A stretch of 64,000 nucleotides of DNA from an uncultured Tenacibaculum sp. (GCA_947501615.1 CANMWK010000010.1:1-64000), one strand, 5' to 3'; positions 25,950-35,305 are shown, numbered from the stretch's first letter. Notes: generated from the sequence alone by a model not told the origin. A program made the numbers and translations.

Positions 25950-27287
25950 TTAAATTGTAATTTCTTCAAGAAATTCATTAGCACTAACAGTTTTTTTATC
26001 TAAGAGCATATTTAAATCATCAATAATAATTTGATTAAGATTAGTTGTTATGCCTAAAATTTCATTAGAGTTAATAATACCTGCTAAGTTAGCTGGAGTT
26101 GCAGTTATATCTCCTACAAGTTTTAAGATTACAGCTACTACTGGGAATAGTTTAGCTAAAGCACTAAAATCAATAGAGTAATCTTCAAGATACACTTTAA
26201 AAGTTGATAATTCAACAGCTAACGATTGATTAGATAAATCCATTTCCAAATTTCCTTCTAGTAAAATTTGTAAATTCTTAACATAAGCGTTGTTTAAATG
26301 CACTTGTGATTCATTCACATTGAAAATAGTATCTAAACTAATGCTACCTTGATTATTCAAGATAGTAGTGAATTTGAACTTCTTTTTATTCGCTTCAGAG
26401 GTTTCATCAGAAGTTGAAAGTGTACTATATGTACAAGAGGAATTTTCTAACCCTTGTAATTGGTTAAGTTTAATACTAAATACTTCTCCAAATGTAAAAG
26501 TGTATCCGTTCGCATTGATATAACTCTGAATAGCTTTTGCATTAGCTTCAAAAAAACTATTGATTAATTTAGAAGCTTGTGTTTGTCCAGCATATAAATG
26601 AAGATCATAACTAGTTCCAAATCCAAATGGACTTCTTGCAGCAACAAAACCGGCAAATGCAGGAGATCCGTCTACAGCAGTAACTTTTGTATTACCCCCA
26701 CTAGATTTAGAACCCAAATTAAAGCTAATACTACCCTCTTTTTTTGAACGCATCCCAATTTCAAAATTAGATTGGCTAAAAAGACCCTCAGATTGAATTC
26801 CTATAATAGTTGATGATGTATTTGCAGGGATTTCTTTATTGTCAAAATAATTTATTGAACTCGTTATGTCCGTTTTTGAGTTAACTTCGGTATGTAAAGG
26901 AGATCCTGTCTGATTTATAACATTAATATTTGCAGAAGTATGAATATTCATACTGTCATAATGATTATTAAAACAACCTTTTGACTGAGGAGTTACTACT
27001 GAAAAGTTTTCTTCATATAGAGAAATTACTGTAATTTGATTTTGATCATTATCTCGAAGTCCGCATTCTTTCTGATATCTTACATATCTTTTACCATTAA
27101 TAAAAAAAGAGATATCCCAATAATCATTATTACCATCGCTTTCAAATGGTATAGGTTGAGAAGCTTCTCCAGGGCTTAATTTATTACTAGTAAATTCCAT
27201 AAAGTCTCCTTCATGTAGTATAGATATATTTGTTAATGTTGTGTTAGCCATGCAGTTCACAACAATAAAAGAAGTATTTTTTAACAT
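25950..27287 (-). CDS. Two-part protein with shared N-terminal domain
   Basis: A 445-residue protein without signal peptide or transmembrane helix. Residues about 1-112 are homologous to the 109-residue protein encoded just upstream: both share SPGEASQP/EPGESTQP, a W-x-I-x-F-x-INGK strand, NFSVV-PQS and a C-NNHY end. Residues about 115-225 look beta-rich and may be a second copy of a similar sandwich. The remaining C-terminal part is helical. I do not recognise the family. A beta-sandwich adhesin or lectin-like role is possible. It starts 8 bp before the PI-PLC-like gene. Confidence 0.75.
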   Translation of the reverse strand: MLKNTSFIVVNCMANTTLTNISILHEGDFMEFTSNKLSPGEASQPIPFESDGNNDYWDISFFINGKRYVRYQKECGLRDNDQNQITVISLYEENFSVVTPQSKGCFNNHYDSMNIHTSANINVINQTGSPLHTEVNSKTDITSSINYFDNKEIPANTSSTIIGIQSEGLFSQSNFEIGMRSKKEGSISFNLGSKSSGGNTKVTAVDGSPAFAGFVAARSPFGFGTSYDLHLYAGQTQASKLINSFFEANAKAIQSYINANGYTFTFGEVFSIKLNQLQGLENSSCTYSTLSTSDETSEANKKKFKFTTILNNQGSISLDTIFNVNESQVHLNNAYVKNLQILLEGNLEMDLSNQSLAVELSTFKVYLEDYSIDFSALAKLFPVVAVILKLVGDITATPANLAGIINSNEILGITTNLNQIIIDDLNMLLDKKTVSANEFLEEITI

Positions 27288-27317
27288 GATAATTTAATTT
27301 TAAATTGATAAGAAAGT

Positions 27318-27647
27318 TTAATAATGGTTGTTAAGGCAATAACCTGATTGAGGACAGACAACAGAGAAATTATCTGGATAAAGAATAACCATAGCTATTT
27401 CGTTATTATCACTAGTGGTAAATCTACATTGCTTACCATGTCTAGACTTGTGTTTACCATTAATTTTAAAATCTATATACCAATGTTGGTTTCCGTTTTG
27501 ATATATATTGTTCGGTTGAGTTGATTCACCAGGTTCGAGCCTATCTACTTCAACTTTTTTTCCACTATCCGTAGAATAAACGGTAATATCAGTAATTGAT
27601 GCAGTAGTGCTACCGTTGATTACAATGAATGGACATAAAAATGACAT
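27318..27647 (-). CDS. Single-domain paralogue of the adjacent protein
   Basis: A 109-residue protein that equals the N-terminal domain of the 445-residue neighbour. Shared marks are ITDITVYS, PGESTQP, the WYIDFKINGK strand, RHGKQC, and the ends NFSVVCPQSGYC and LNNHY. The Cys residues and lack of a signal peptide suggest a small beta-sandwich in the cytosol or exported by an unusual route. Two such proteins beside a PI-PLC-like enzyme suggest a membrane-acting set. Function unknown. Confidence 0.75.
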   Translation of the reverse strand: MSFLCPFIVINGSTTASITDITVYSTDSGKKVEVDRLEPGESTQPNNIYQNGNQHWYIDFKINGKHKSRHGKQCRFTTSDNNEIAMVILYPDNFSVVCPQSGYCLNNHY

Positions 27648-27970
27648 AATTTTATTTTTTAAATAATTCCTACTCTATTTAATTCAGGTTTTTCGGGTTT
27701 CACCTATATTTAATTTTAAAAGATCATAGCAGTTCTAATTAGATGTTTTGTAATTAATTACAGTGTGAAATTAGATGTTTATTAGAGTAGAGTTGAATGG
27801 AATTTCGTGAACGTAAGAGAATTATGTATCGAAAGTAGATTTAAAAAGAGTGAGTGAAAAAAGAAAGATTTTTAAGAGTAAATACATTTTTTTATAAAAT
27901 CAGCGTATTTTTAGTAAGGTTTTATAAAATTAAAGACAAATATTTAAATTATAACTTAAAACAATCAATC
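27648..27970. other. Intergenic region of 323 bp
   Basis: AT-rich sequence between the divergent paralogue operon and the DUF2911 gene. It holds two copies of an ATTAGATGTTT-like 11-mer (about 27740 and 27773). No open frame with coding features, no clear -7 element and no terminator are seen. Confidence 0.5.
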
Positions 27971-28513
27971 ATGAAAAAATCGATTTTATCAATTCTTGTG
28001 TTTGCTGTAGCTTTAGTATTTTCTAATCAGGCTTTTGCTCAAGAGTTTGCTGAGTTAGATAAAAGTCCATTAGACGCATCAGTGTATCCAACTAATAAAA
28101 GAGTTTCTGATAAACTAGTTAAAGTTGTTTATAGTCGTCCATTTTTAAAGGGAAGATCTTTAGAGAAATTAGCTCCTGCAGGTAAAGTATGGAGAACAGG
28201 TGCTAATGAAGCAGCTGAAATTACATTTTATAAAGATGTTACTTTTGGAGGTAAATCAGTAAAAGCTGGAACGTATGCTCTTTTTACTATTCCTGGAGAA
28301 AAAGAATGGACCATCATTTTAAGTACCTCTCTTAATGTTTGGGGTTCTTATTTCTATAAAGAAAGTCAAGATGTTGTGAGAGTTACTGGAAAAGTTTCAA
28401 TGGGAAAAAAATCATTAGAGAATTTTTCTATTGCTTTTGATGGTAAAGATGCTAACGCAACAATGTATTTAGCATGGGCAAACACTATAGTGTCTGTTCC
28501 TGTGAAAGGATAA
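27971..28513 (+). CDS. DUF2911 secreted protein
   Basis: A 180-residue protein with a signal peptide (MKKSILSILVFAVALVF, cleavage after FAQ) and the DUF2911 domain, recognised by YSRPFLKGR, WRTGANEAAEITF and ILSTSLNVWGSYFY. The ATG at 27971 is preferred to a GTG 117 bp upstream, which would add a non-homologous basic stretch in front of the signal peptide. Function of DUF2911 is unknown; it is common in Bacteroidota. Confidence 0.88.
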   Translation: MKKSILSILVFAVALVFSNQAFAQEFAELDKSPLDASVYPTNKRVSDKLVKVVYSRPFLKGRSLEKLAPAGKVWRTGANEAAEITFYKDVTFGGKSVKAGTYALFTIPGEKEWTIILSTSLNVWGSYFYKESQDVVRVTGKVSMGKKSLENFSIAFDGKDANATMYLAWANTIVSVPVKG

Positions 28514-28537
28514 AATAACACAATAAGAATAACTACT

Positions 28538-28570
28538 AAAATCCTTTTTGCATGAAGCAAAAAGGATTTT
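28538..28570. terminator. Bidirectional terminator
   Basis: A perfect 14-bp inverted repeat AAAATCCTTTTTGC/GCAAAAAGGATTTT with a 5-base loop, with T-rich ends on both sides, lies between the convergent DUF2911 and DUF5777 genes. Confidence 0.85.
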
Positions 28571-28578
28571 TTCGTTGT

Positions 28579-29472
28579 TTATAATTTGTTCTTATTTAGA
28601 TGTAAAACGAATGTCGCATTAAATCCAAAATGGAAATTACCATCGTGGAAATTGAAATTATTCGTAGTTTGAGTAATGAATGCATCTTCTGCAAAAGTTC
28701 GAGCATTGGTCATGTGAAATTGTAACATTAAATGACTTAATTCCCAATTTACACCTACCATAAAAGGATTATATGTTTTAACTGTTTTAACAGGATTGAA
28801 TACTGAATAATATTCTGATACTATCGATACATGTCCTCCTACTTTATAACGCCCTCCAAATCCAATTCCATATTGTGCTCCAGGATTGCCGTTCATCGAT
28901 TTCTGACTTCGTGAAATTAAAAATGGACTGACTTGAAGTGATATTTTAGGATTGAATTTTCTGGCAATTAAAACTTTTGAAGTAAAGCTATAATTACTTG
29001 AAGTTGAACTGCCGCCATATAAACTTTTACTCATCATGTTATCAGTCATAGATACAGTTTGTAAGGCAACGATGCTAAAAGGATTTCCTTTTTTTGTTTG
29101 TCTTACAAATTTATACTTTAAGTATCCATCAGCAATATCATCCCAAGTACTATAACCAACACCGATGGCAAAATTATCAGAAATAGCATAATCTAAACCA
29201 AAACGCATGTTTACTTCATCAGCAAGAAAAAACTGAGTTTCTCCATTAGGTCTATTCCAGTATCTATTATACCAAGAAATTTCTAAAGCTCCTTTTTTAC
29301 GCATTTCTACGGAATGTCCTAAACCGAGTCTGGTTGTTTTAAAAGTAGCCATTTCATATATCGTGTTCTTAGGGTATTCTTTGTCTAATTTGTCCAAAAG
29401 ACCCTGTGCATAACTAACAGAATTTACTAGTAATGCAAGCATAAAAGTGAATAATAGTTTAGTTATTCTCAT
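28579..29472 (-). CDS. DUF5777 outer-membrane beta-barrel
   Basis: A 297-residue protein with signal peptide (YAQ end) and about twelve beta-strand segments ending near the C-terminus. It matches DUF5777 in MATFKTTRLGLGHSVE and in FALRF-type strands, a family of Bacteroidota barrels next to YceI and OB-fold proteins. It starts with a 14-bp overlap with the YceI gene. Function unknown, perhaps a channel in a respiratory or detoxifying system. Confidence 0.84.
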   Translation of the reverse strand: MRITKLLFTFMLALLVNSVSYAQGLLDKLDKEYPKNTIYEMATFKTTRLGLGHSVEMRKKGALEISWYNRYWNRPNGETQFFLADEVNMRFGLDYAISDNFAIGVGYSTWDDIADGYLKYKFVRQTKKGNPFSIVALQTVSMTDNMMSKSLYGGSSTSSNYSFTSKVLIARKFNPKISLQVSPFLISRSQKSMNGNPGAQYGIGFGGRYKVGGHVSIVSEYYSVFNPVKTVKTYNPFMVGVNWELSHLMLQFHMTNARTFAEDAFITQTTNNFNFHDGNFHFGFNATFVLHLNKNKL

Positions 29473-30004
29473 AAGGTAAGTATTGGAAATTAAATTTTAC
29501 AAGTACAATTTTGGCGATGTTATTTGATAAAATTGGTGGTATTTTTATATTGAAATCATGAACTGGAAGGTTAAATTCACCAGTAAGATTATAACTGTTT
29601 GGTGTTTTCTGAATTGTTGTTTTTATTTCAATTTCTTTGGTAATTCCATGAATGGTTACTTTACCTTTTATCAATTGAGTTTGCGGACCAGCATTTTCTA
29701 ATCCTTCAAGCAAAGTTCCTTCAAAAGTTGCTTTCGGAAAAATATCCGATTCAATATAACTTTCATTAAAATGTTCATGCATTAAATCTTTTTTGAAAAC
29801 AAAGGCTCGCATTAACATTGTTGCTGCAATTTCTTTTTTATCAAAGTCAAGAATACTTAATACTTGATTGTTCTTTGCTTCAATGTTTTCTACCGAAGCA
29901 TAAGAGAAAAAAGTAACCTGACCTTGCCGAGCAATAAATTGCTGTCCTAAAATATCTCCTATCTTAAACAAAGAAAGAAGTACAAAAAGTCGTAGTTTAT
30001 TCAT
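29459..30004 (-). CDS. YceI family periplasmic protein
   Basis: A 181-residue protein of the YceI lipocalin-like family, whose relatives bind polyisoprenoid chains. It has a signal peptide (QQ after ILG), the KATFEGTL and VTIHGITKEIE segments, and the C-terminal VLVKFNFQYLPYE strand. It overlaps DUF5777 (14 bp) and the OB-fold gene (8 bp), forming a three-gene operon. Confidence 0.86.
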   Translation of the reverse strand: MNKLRLFVLLSLFKIGDILGQQFIARQGQVTFFSYASVENIEAKNNQVLSILDFDKKEIAATMLMRAFVFKKDLMHEHFNESYIESDIFPKATFEGTLLEGLENAGPQTQLIKGKVTIHGITKEIEIKTTIQKTPNSYNLTGEFNLPVHDFNIKIPPILSNNIAKIVLVKFNFQYLPYENN

Positions 30005-30452
30005 GGTTTTTTTGAGTGTCTAAAAAACAATTTAAAAGGATGACATCTTTTAAATATCCTTTGCAAATTCCTTTTATGTACAGTTGTTGATTTATTTTTA
30101 AGGTATCTATGTTGGTTGTTTCGTTGTCATCCAAATCGCAAATAATATTAGATGATGTGTTATTATTTAAAATTATAGTACGTCTATTATTTAAATGAGA
30201 AACGTTTTTTACATTGCCGTAAATTGTAATAATTTTATTGGTATATTTTTTATCGGATTGTTTTTCGTTTTTTTGGTATTCTTGTAATAGTTCATTTGCT
30301 GTAATACAAAAATTAGATTTAGTGTTTTTAATGCTTTTAAATTGACGTGAAAATATAGCTTGATAGATTACATAACCTAAACCCAACAAAAAAATACTTT
30401 TTAAAAAGAAGCCATATTTTTTAGCCATAGCGTTATATTTAATTTCTATCAA
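29997..30452 (-). CDS. OB-fold (tRNA_anti-like) membrane-anchored protein
   Basis: A 151-residue protein with one N-terminal membrane helix (FFLKSIFLLGLGYVIYQAIF) and a domain that looks like an OB fold of the tRNA_anti-like type, with strands around KIITIYGNVKNVS and LYIKGICKGYL. In this family the domain is not a nucleic acid binder but an envelope component. It opens the OB-YceI-DUF5777 operon. Role unknown. Confidence 0.78.
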   Translation of the reverse strand: MIEIKYNAMAKKYGFFLKSIFLLGLGYVIYQAIFSRQFKSIKNTKSNFCITANELLQEYQKNEKQSDKKYTNKIITIYGNVKNVSHLNNRRTIILNNNTSSNIICDLDDNETTNIDTLKINQQLYIKGICKGYLKDVILLNCFLDTQKNHE

Positions 30453-30556
30453 AGTAAGTTAATTATTTTAATAATTTTAGAATAATTTTGGTTGAAAAGG
30501 AAAAATAAACTATTGAAAAGGAAAAATGATTATTGATCGTTTTTACATAATACCAA

Positions 30557-31717
30557 ATGAAGAAAGACAAATTATATTTATTTACTGTTTTATCCATCAC
30601 AATTGTTTTTTTAATCATCTCAATAATTGGAGCAAAGTATTTTATTAAAGCTAGTGCAAATCAGTTAATCGAAGTTCAAGTAGAAACGAGTAAGCGAGAA
30701 GCGAATGAGATTGCAAGTATTATTGACTTTCAATTGACAAATAATTTAAACAAAGAGGCAGTTTTAGAAAACCTTCAAACGACCATAAAAGGAACCAATA
30801 CGAACGCTTGGTTTATTTCTGTATTAGATTGGTCGGGAAAAAAAGTGTGCTATCCCGATAAAACAAAGTTAGGAGAGGTTGAAAAGTCTAATTCTGAATT
30901 ATTAGAATCTCTAAAAGAGAAAAATAATTCTGAAGATTTATATGATATTCTTGTATCAAACAGATTAGAAGAGCAAGGAAAAGAACATGTAGAGGTCATA
31001 CACACAGCTCCAGTAAAAAGTACAGATTTATTAATTGCAGCAAATGTAAATGTTTCTAGTATCGATAAACAATTGCAACAACTAAAACGTAACTTTTACT
31101 TAATTTTCTTGTTAATGGGAATTTTGGTAATTGTATTTTCTTCTGTTGCTGTTCGAATTATAGGAAGTACATATGAAAAACATTTAGAAGAGAAATATAC
31201 ATCACTAGAGTCGGAAGTAATCAACTTATCAAAACTGAATACAGATTTAGTTAATTATAAAGAGAAAAAAGAAAAAGATGTAGAGAGAGAAGCTAAAATC
31301 GTTGCCGAACTCGCTACCCAAATAGAAGAAAGAGAAGAAGTTGTTTCTGAACCAAGTGAAGTTGAGGTAAGTGAACCAAACAGAAAAAGAATCTTAACGT
31401 ATATGCGAAATGAATTGGTTCCCGTTTTAATTAATGAAATTGCATATGTATACACAGAAAACACAATAACTTATGTTGTGAATTTTGAAGGGAAAAAATC
31501 AACATCAAATGCAAGTTTAGATGACATGTATACGAACTTCGATCCGACATTATTTTTTAGAGCTAACCGACAATATATTATTAGTATCTCTGCTATTGAT
31601 AAGATTATTAAATACGGAAAGAGTCAATTAAAGATCGTTCTAAACTCTAACGTAAACGAAGAGATTATCATCAGTAAAAATAAAGCTGCTGAATTTAAAC
31701 AGTGGTTGAATATGTAA
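30557..31717 (+). CDS. Membrane-anchored LytTR transcription regulator
   Basis: A 386-residue one-component regulator. Two transmembrane helices (about 8-29 and 180-199) flank an extracytoplasmic sensor domain of dCache-like size, followed by a coiled coil and a LytTR DNA-binding domain (about 278-386, with FFRANRQYIISISAI). The LytTR domain binds direct repeats upstream of target genes. It is divergent from the OB-YceI-DUF5777 operon, which it may control through the 104-bp gap. The combination of sensor and LytTR without a receiver domain is unusual. Confidence 0.85.
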   Translation: MKKDKLYLFTVLSITIVFLIISIIGAKYFIKASANQLIEVQVETSKREANEIASIIDFQLTNNLNKEAVLENLQTTIKGTNTNAWFISVLDWSGKKVCYPDKTKLGEVEKSNSELLESLKEKNNSEDLYDILVSNRLEEQGKEHVEVIHTAPVKSTDLLIAANVNVSSIDKQLQQLKRNFYLIFLLMGILVIVFSSVAVRIIGSTYEKHLEEKYTSLESEVINLSKLNTDLVNYKEKKEKDVEREAKIVAELATQIEEREEVVSEPSEVEVSEPNRKRILTYMRNELVPVLINEIAYVYTENTITYVVNFEGKKSTSNASLDDMYTNFDPTLFFRANRQYIISISAIDKIIKYGKSQLKIVLNSNVNEEIIISKNKAAEFKQWLNM

Positions 31718-31833
31718 ATTTTTCACTGCCTTTTTTTCCGCTTTAACCTCTTTTTTTTACCTCTCACAAGGTTTTAAAGCTCTTATTTGTATGATTTTAT
31801 AGTTATTTGAAGCATAATTGAAAATCGAAAACC

Positions 31834-32253
31834 ATGAAAAAATTAATTCAAGAAACATTAGGTGCGTTAGTACTAATTATCTTTTTGTTTAGTTGTAATG
31901 AAGCTGAAGATGAAACTTTAGAAGTTTTAACCATAGAAAATAAGATAGAAATTTTAGAGGATGGGAATTGGTTGCTTAAAGGTTTTGAAGACCAAATAAT
32001 GTATATTTTTAAAGCAGGAAAACGTGAGACTTTTTATGGAGAGAATGGAGTGTTTTCACAACCAATACCGACTACAAACGATTATTTTCCTACAGGAACT
32101 AAGTTAACTATTGATCTGAACTTCGGTAATATTAAAACGTATGATGTTCAATTAAGTTGCAACAATACTATTGTAGAGTTATATGACGAAAATGGATCGT
32201 TAAATAGTACACTTTACAAACAAAATTCAGATTACGAGAATTGTTTAAATTAA
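31834..32253 (+). CDS. Small lipoprotein
   Basis: A 139-residue lipoprotein (lipobox LFSC, Cys21) rich in Glu, Asp and Asn after the signal. The body resembles the small secreted lipocalin-like proteins of Bacteroidota with WLLKGFEDQ and several short strands. It has its own terminator and follows the LytTR regulator. Family not identified. Confidence 0.72.
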   Translation: MKKLIQETLGALVLIIFLFSCNEAEDETLEVLTIENKIEILEDGNWLLKGFEDQIMYIFKAGKRETFYGENGVFSQPIPTTNDYFPTGTKLTIDLNFGNIKTYDVQLSCNNTIVELYDENGSLNSTLYKQNSDYENCLN

Positions 32254-32279
32254 ACCAAGTTTCTTTATATTCCAAGGAT

Positions 32280-32314
32280 AGGATAGTGCCGACCCAGCAC
32301 TGTCCTTTTTTTAT
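32280..32314 (+). terminator. Intrinsic terminator of the lipoprotein gene
   Basis: The inverted repeat AGGATAGTGC/GCACTGTCCT (one G-T wobble) is followed by seven T. Confidence 0.8.
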
Positions 32315-32372
32315 ATCTTCAATTAATCTTTGAATTGCTTTAGCTAAAACTTTTATAATCCTGAAATTACCG

Positions 32373-32380
32373 TAAATTTG
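32373..32380 (+). promoter_or_regulatory. Promoter -7 element (TAAATTTG) of leuS
   Basis: TAAATTTG fits TAnnTTTG and lies 48 bp before the leuS ATG. Confidence 0.4.
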
Positions 32381-32428
32381 CAGCTTGAATTACGTCATTT
32401 CTTGTAATGACAAGAATAAAATTAAACA

Positions 32429-35296
32429 ATGCAATACAATCACCAAGAGATCGAAAAAAAGTGGCAAGAGTATTGGGCAAAAAACCAAACTTTTAAAGCT
32501 AGTAACACTTCCGATAAACCTAAATATTACGTGTTAGATATGTTTCCTTATCCATCTGGAGCAGGATTACATGTTGGACATCCATTGGGATATATCGCAA
32601 GTGATATTTATGCGCGTTACAAACGTCATAAAGGATTTAATGTATTGCATCCACAAGGTTACGATTCTTTCGGATTACCTGCAGAGCAGTATGCAATTCA
32701 AACAGGTCAGCATCCTGCAATAACCACAGAAACTAATATTAAAACCTATCGCGGACAGTTAGATAAAATCGGATTTTCATTCGATTGGTCTCGTGAAGTT
32801 CGTACATCAAACCCAGAATATTATAAATGGACACAGTGGATTTTTATCCAATTGTTCAATTCTTGGTATAATAAAGATTCAGATAAAGCTGAAGATGTAA
32901 GTACATTAGTTGCAAAGTTTGAAGCTGAAGGAAATGCAACAGTAAATGCAGTTTGTGATGAAGATATCATTACGTTTACTGCTGACGAGTGGAATGGTTT
33001 TTCTTCAACAAAACAACAAGAAATTTTATTACAATATCGTTTAACATTTTTATCGGATACAGAAGTAAACTGGTGTCCAGCTCTAGGAACAGTTTTAGCA
33101 AATGATGAAATTGTAAACGGAGTTTCTGAACGTGGAAGTCATCCTGTTATTCGTAAAAAAATGACACAATGGTCGATGCGAATTTCTGCGTATGCGCAGC
33201 GTTTATTAGATGGATTAAATGGAATTGATTGGCCACAGCCATTAAAAGATATTCAAACCAACTGGATTGGTCGTTCGCAAGGAGCAATGGTATCTTTTGA
33301 AGTACAAAGTACAAAGTATAAAGTAGAAAGCGATGTCACTTCGAGTGCAGTCGAGAAGCCATACAAAATAGATGTGTTTACTACGCGTCCTGATACGATT
33401 TACGGAGTAAGTTTTATGACATTAGCTCCAGAACATGAATTGGTAGCAAAAATTACAACTGACGCACAACGTGAAGCAGTAGAAACTTATGTTGAAGCTA
33501 CAGCAAAGCGTTCAGAAAGAGATCGTATGGCAGATGTAAAAACAATTTCTGGTGTTTTTACAGGAGCATATGCAATCCATCCTTTTTCTGGAAAACAAGT
33601 GCCAATTTGGATTGGTGATTATGTATTAGCAAGCTACGGAACTGGTGCTGTAATGGCAGTTCCTTGTGGTGACCAACGTGATTACGATTTTGCAAAGCAT
33701 TTCGATTTAGAGATTCCAAATATTTTTGAAGGTGTAGATATTTCTGAAGAAGCTTTTGCTGATAAAGAAAAGTCTGTTATTGCGAATTCTGATTTCTTAA
33801 ATGGTTTACCATACAAGAAAGCGATGAAAACTGTAATCTATGAAATGGAACAACGTGGATTTGGTTACGGAAAAATAAACTATCGTTTACGTGATGCAGT
33901 ATTTAGTCGTCAACGTTATTGGGGAGAACCATTCCCAGTATATTACAAAGACGGAATGCCTCAAATGATTGAAAAGCAACATTTACCTGTAGTTTTACCA
34001 GAAGTTGAAAAGTATTTACCAACAGAAGATGGTAAGCCACCATTAGGAAATGCTGAGGTTTGGGCTTGGGACACAACTACAAATACTGTTGTTTCAAATG
34101 ATAAAGTAGATAATGAAACTGTATTTCCTTTAGAACTAAATACAATGCCTGGTTGGGCAGGAAGTTCTTGGTATTTTAACCGTTATATGGATGCTACAAA
34201 TGATGGAGATTTTGTGAGTGCAGCAGCGGTCGAGTATTGGAAAGAAGTTGATTTATATATAGGTGGTTCTGAACATGCAACAGGACACTTGTTATACGCA
34301 CGTTTTTGGCAAAAATTCTTATTCGATTTAGGTTTAGTTCCTGTGGATGAATTTGCAAAGAAATTAATCAACCAAGGAATGATCTTAGGAACTTCTGCTA
34401 TCGTATACAGAATTGCTGGAACAAACAAATATGTGTCTTTAGGTCTTAAAGACAATTATAAGGCTGATGAATTACAAGAATTACGTGTGGATGTAAAATT
34501 AATTAATTCTTCAGATGAGTTAGATTTAGAAGGATTAAAGAATTGGCAACCACAATATGCTGATGCTGAATTTGAGTTAGAAGACGGTAAATATATTGTG
34601 GGACGTGAAGTTGAAAAAATGTCTAAACGTTGGTTTAACGTTGTAAATCCTGATGATATTTGCGAAGAATACGGAGCAGATAGTTTACGTTTATTCGAAA
34701 TGTTCTTAGGACCTTTAGAGCAATTTAAACCTTGGAAAACATCTGGTATTTCTGGAGTGTATTCTTTCTTAAAAAAATTGTGGAAGTTATTTCACAACGG
34801 AGAAAACTTTGAAGTTTCTGAAGGAGAACCAACGAAAGACAACTTAAAAACGTTGCATAAGACAATAAAGAAAGTAGAAGAAGATATCGAGAATTTCTCT
34901 TTCAATACTTCGGTTTCTACATTCATGATTGCCGTAAATGAGTTAACTGCTCAAAAATGTAATAACAAAGCAATATTAGAAGAGTTATTAATCTTAATTT
35001 CTCCTTATGCGCCACATATCGCAGAAGAATTATGGAGTAAATTAGGGCACGAAAACTCGATTGCTTTTGCAGCTTTCCCTCAGTTCGATGGAAAACACTT
35101 AGTAGAGTCTGAAAAAGAATATCCAATTTCTTTCAATGGAAAAATGCGTTTCAAGTTAAAGTTACCATTAGATATGTCGAAAGAAGATATTGAAAAAACA
35201 GTAATGGCTCACGAAAAAACACAAGAACAATTACAAGGTCGTACACCTAAAAAGGTGATTATTGTACCTGGTAAAATTATCAATATTGTAGGATAA
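32429..35296 (+). CDS. leuS: Leucine--tRNA ligase
   Basis: Attaches leucine to tRNA-Leu. The 955-residue protein has the HIGH-type motif PSGAGLHVGHPLGY (about 43-56), the CP1 editing domain with TTRPDTIYG, and the KMSKS motif (EKMSKRWFN, about 729). Residues about 292-309 (SFEVQSTKYKVE and SDVTSSAVE) form an insertion in the editing-domain entrance that is encoded by repeat DNA: four GTACAAA-like heptamers and a REP-type palindrome. It is preceded by a promoter-like element and followed by a strong terminator. Confidence 0.97.
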   Translation: MQYNHQEIEKKWQEYWAKNQTFKASNTSDKPKYYVLDMFPYPSGAGLHVGHPLGYIASDIYARYKRHKGFNVLHPQGYDSFGLPAEQYAIQTGQHPAITTETNIKTYRGQLDKIGFSFDWSREVRTSNPEYYKWTQWIFIQLFNSWYNKDSDKAEDVSTLVAKFEAEGNATVNAVCDEDIITFTADEWNGFSSTKQQEILLQYRLTFLSDTEVNWCPALGTVLANDEIVNGVSERGSHPVIRKKMTQWSMRISAYAQRLLDGLNGIDWPQPLKDIQTNWIGRSQGAMVSFEVQSTKYKVESDVTSSAVEKPYKIDVFTTRPDTIYGVSFMTLAPEHELVAKITTDAQREAVETYVEATAKRSERDRMADVKTISGVFTGAYAIHPFSGKQVPIWIGDYVLASYGTGAVMAVPCGDQRDYDFAKHFDLEIPNIFEGVDISEEAFADKEKSVIANSDFLNGLPYKKAMKTVIYEMEQRGFGYGKINYRLRDAVFSRQRYWGEPFPVYYKDGMPQMIEKQHLPVVLPEVEKYLPTEDGKPPLGNAEVWAWDTTTNTVVSNDKVDNETVFPLELNTMPGWAGSSWYFNRYMDATNDGDFVSAAAVEYWKEVDLYIGGSEHATGHLLYARFWQKFLFDLGLVPVDEFAKKLINQGMILGTSAIVYRIAGTNKYVSLGLKDNYKADELQELRVDVKLINSSDELDLEGLKNWQPQYADAEFELEDGKYIVGREVEKMSKRWFNVVNPDDICEEYGADSLRLFEMFLGPLEQFKPWKTSGISGVYSFLKKLWKLFHNGENFEVSEGEPTKDNLKTLHKTIKKVEEDIENFSFNTSVSTFMIAVNELTAQKCNNKAILEELLILISPYAPHIAEELWSKLGHENSIAFAAFPQFDGKHLVESEKEYPISFNGKMRFKLKLPLDMSKEDIEKTVMAHEKTQEQLQGRTPKKVIIVPGKIINIVG
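33302..33329. repeat. Heptanucleotide array inside leuS
   Basis: Four tandem 7-bp units GTACAAA, GTACAAA, GTATAAA, GTAGAAA within the leuS reading frame. Two units are perfect copies; the other two differ by single bases. 28 bp is not a multiple of three, so the frame had to be restored by the adjoining DNA. Confidence 0.7.
33335..33358. repeat. REP-like palindrome inside leuS
   Basis: The sequence GTCACTTCGAGTGCAGTCGAGAAG, starting 6 bp after the heptamer array, is a palindrome-like half of the REP family that is usually intergenic in these genomes. It is read as VTSSAVEK in the LeuRS editing domain. Confidence 0.65.
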
Positions 35297-35305
35297 CTAG
35301 AACTT

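Noticed and set aside
27850..27970. Upstream GTG start of the DUF2911 gene
   Set aside because: It would put 39 basic residues in front of a standard signal peptide; the ATG at 27971 is a better start.
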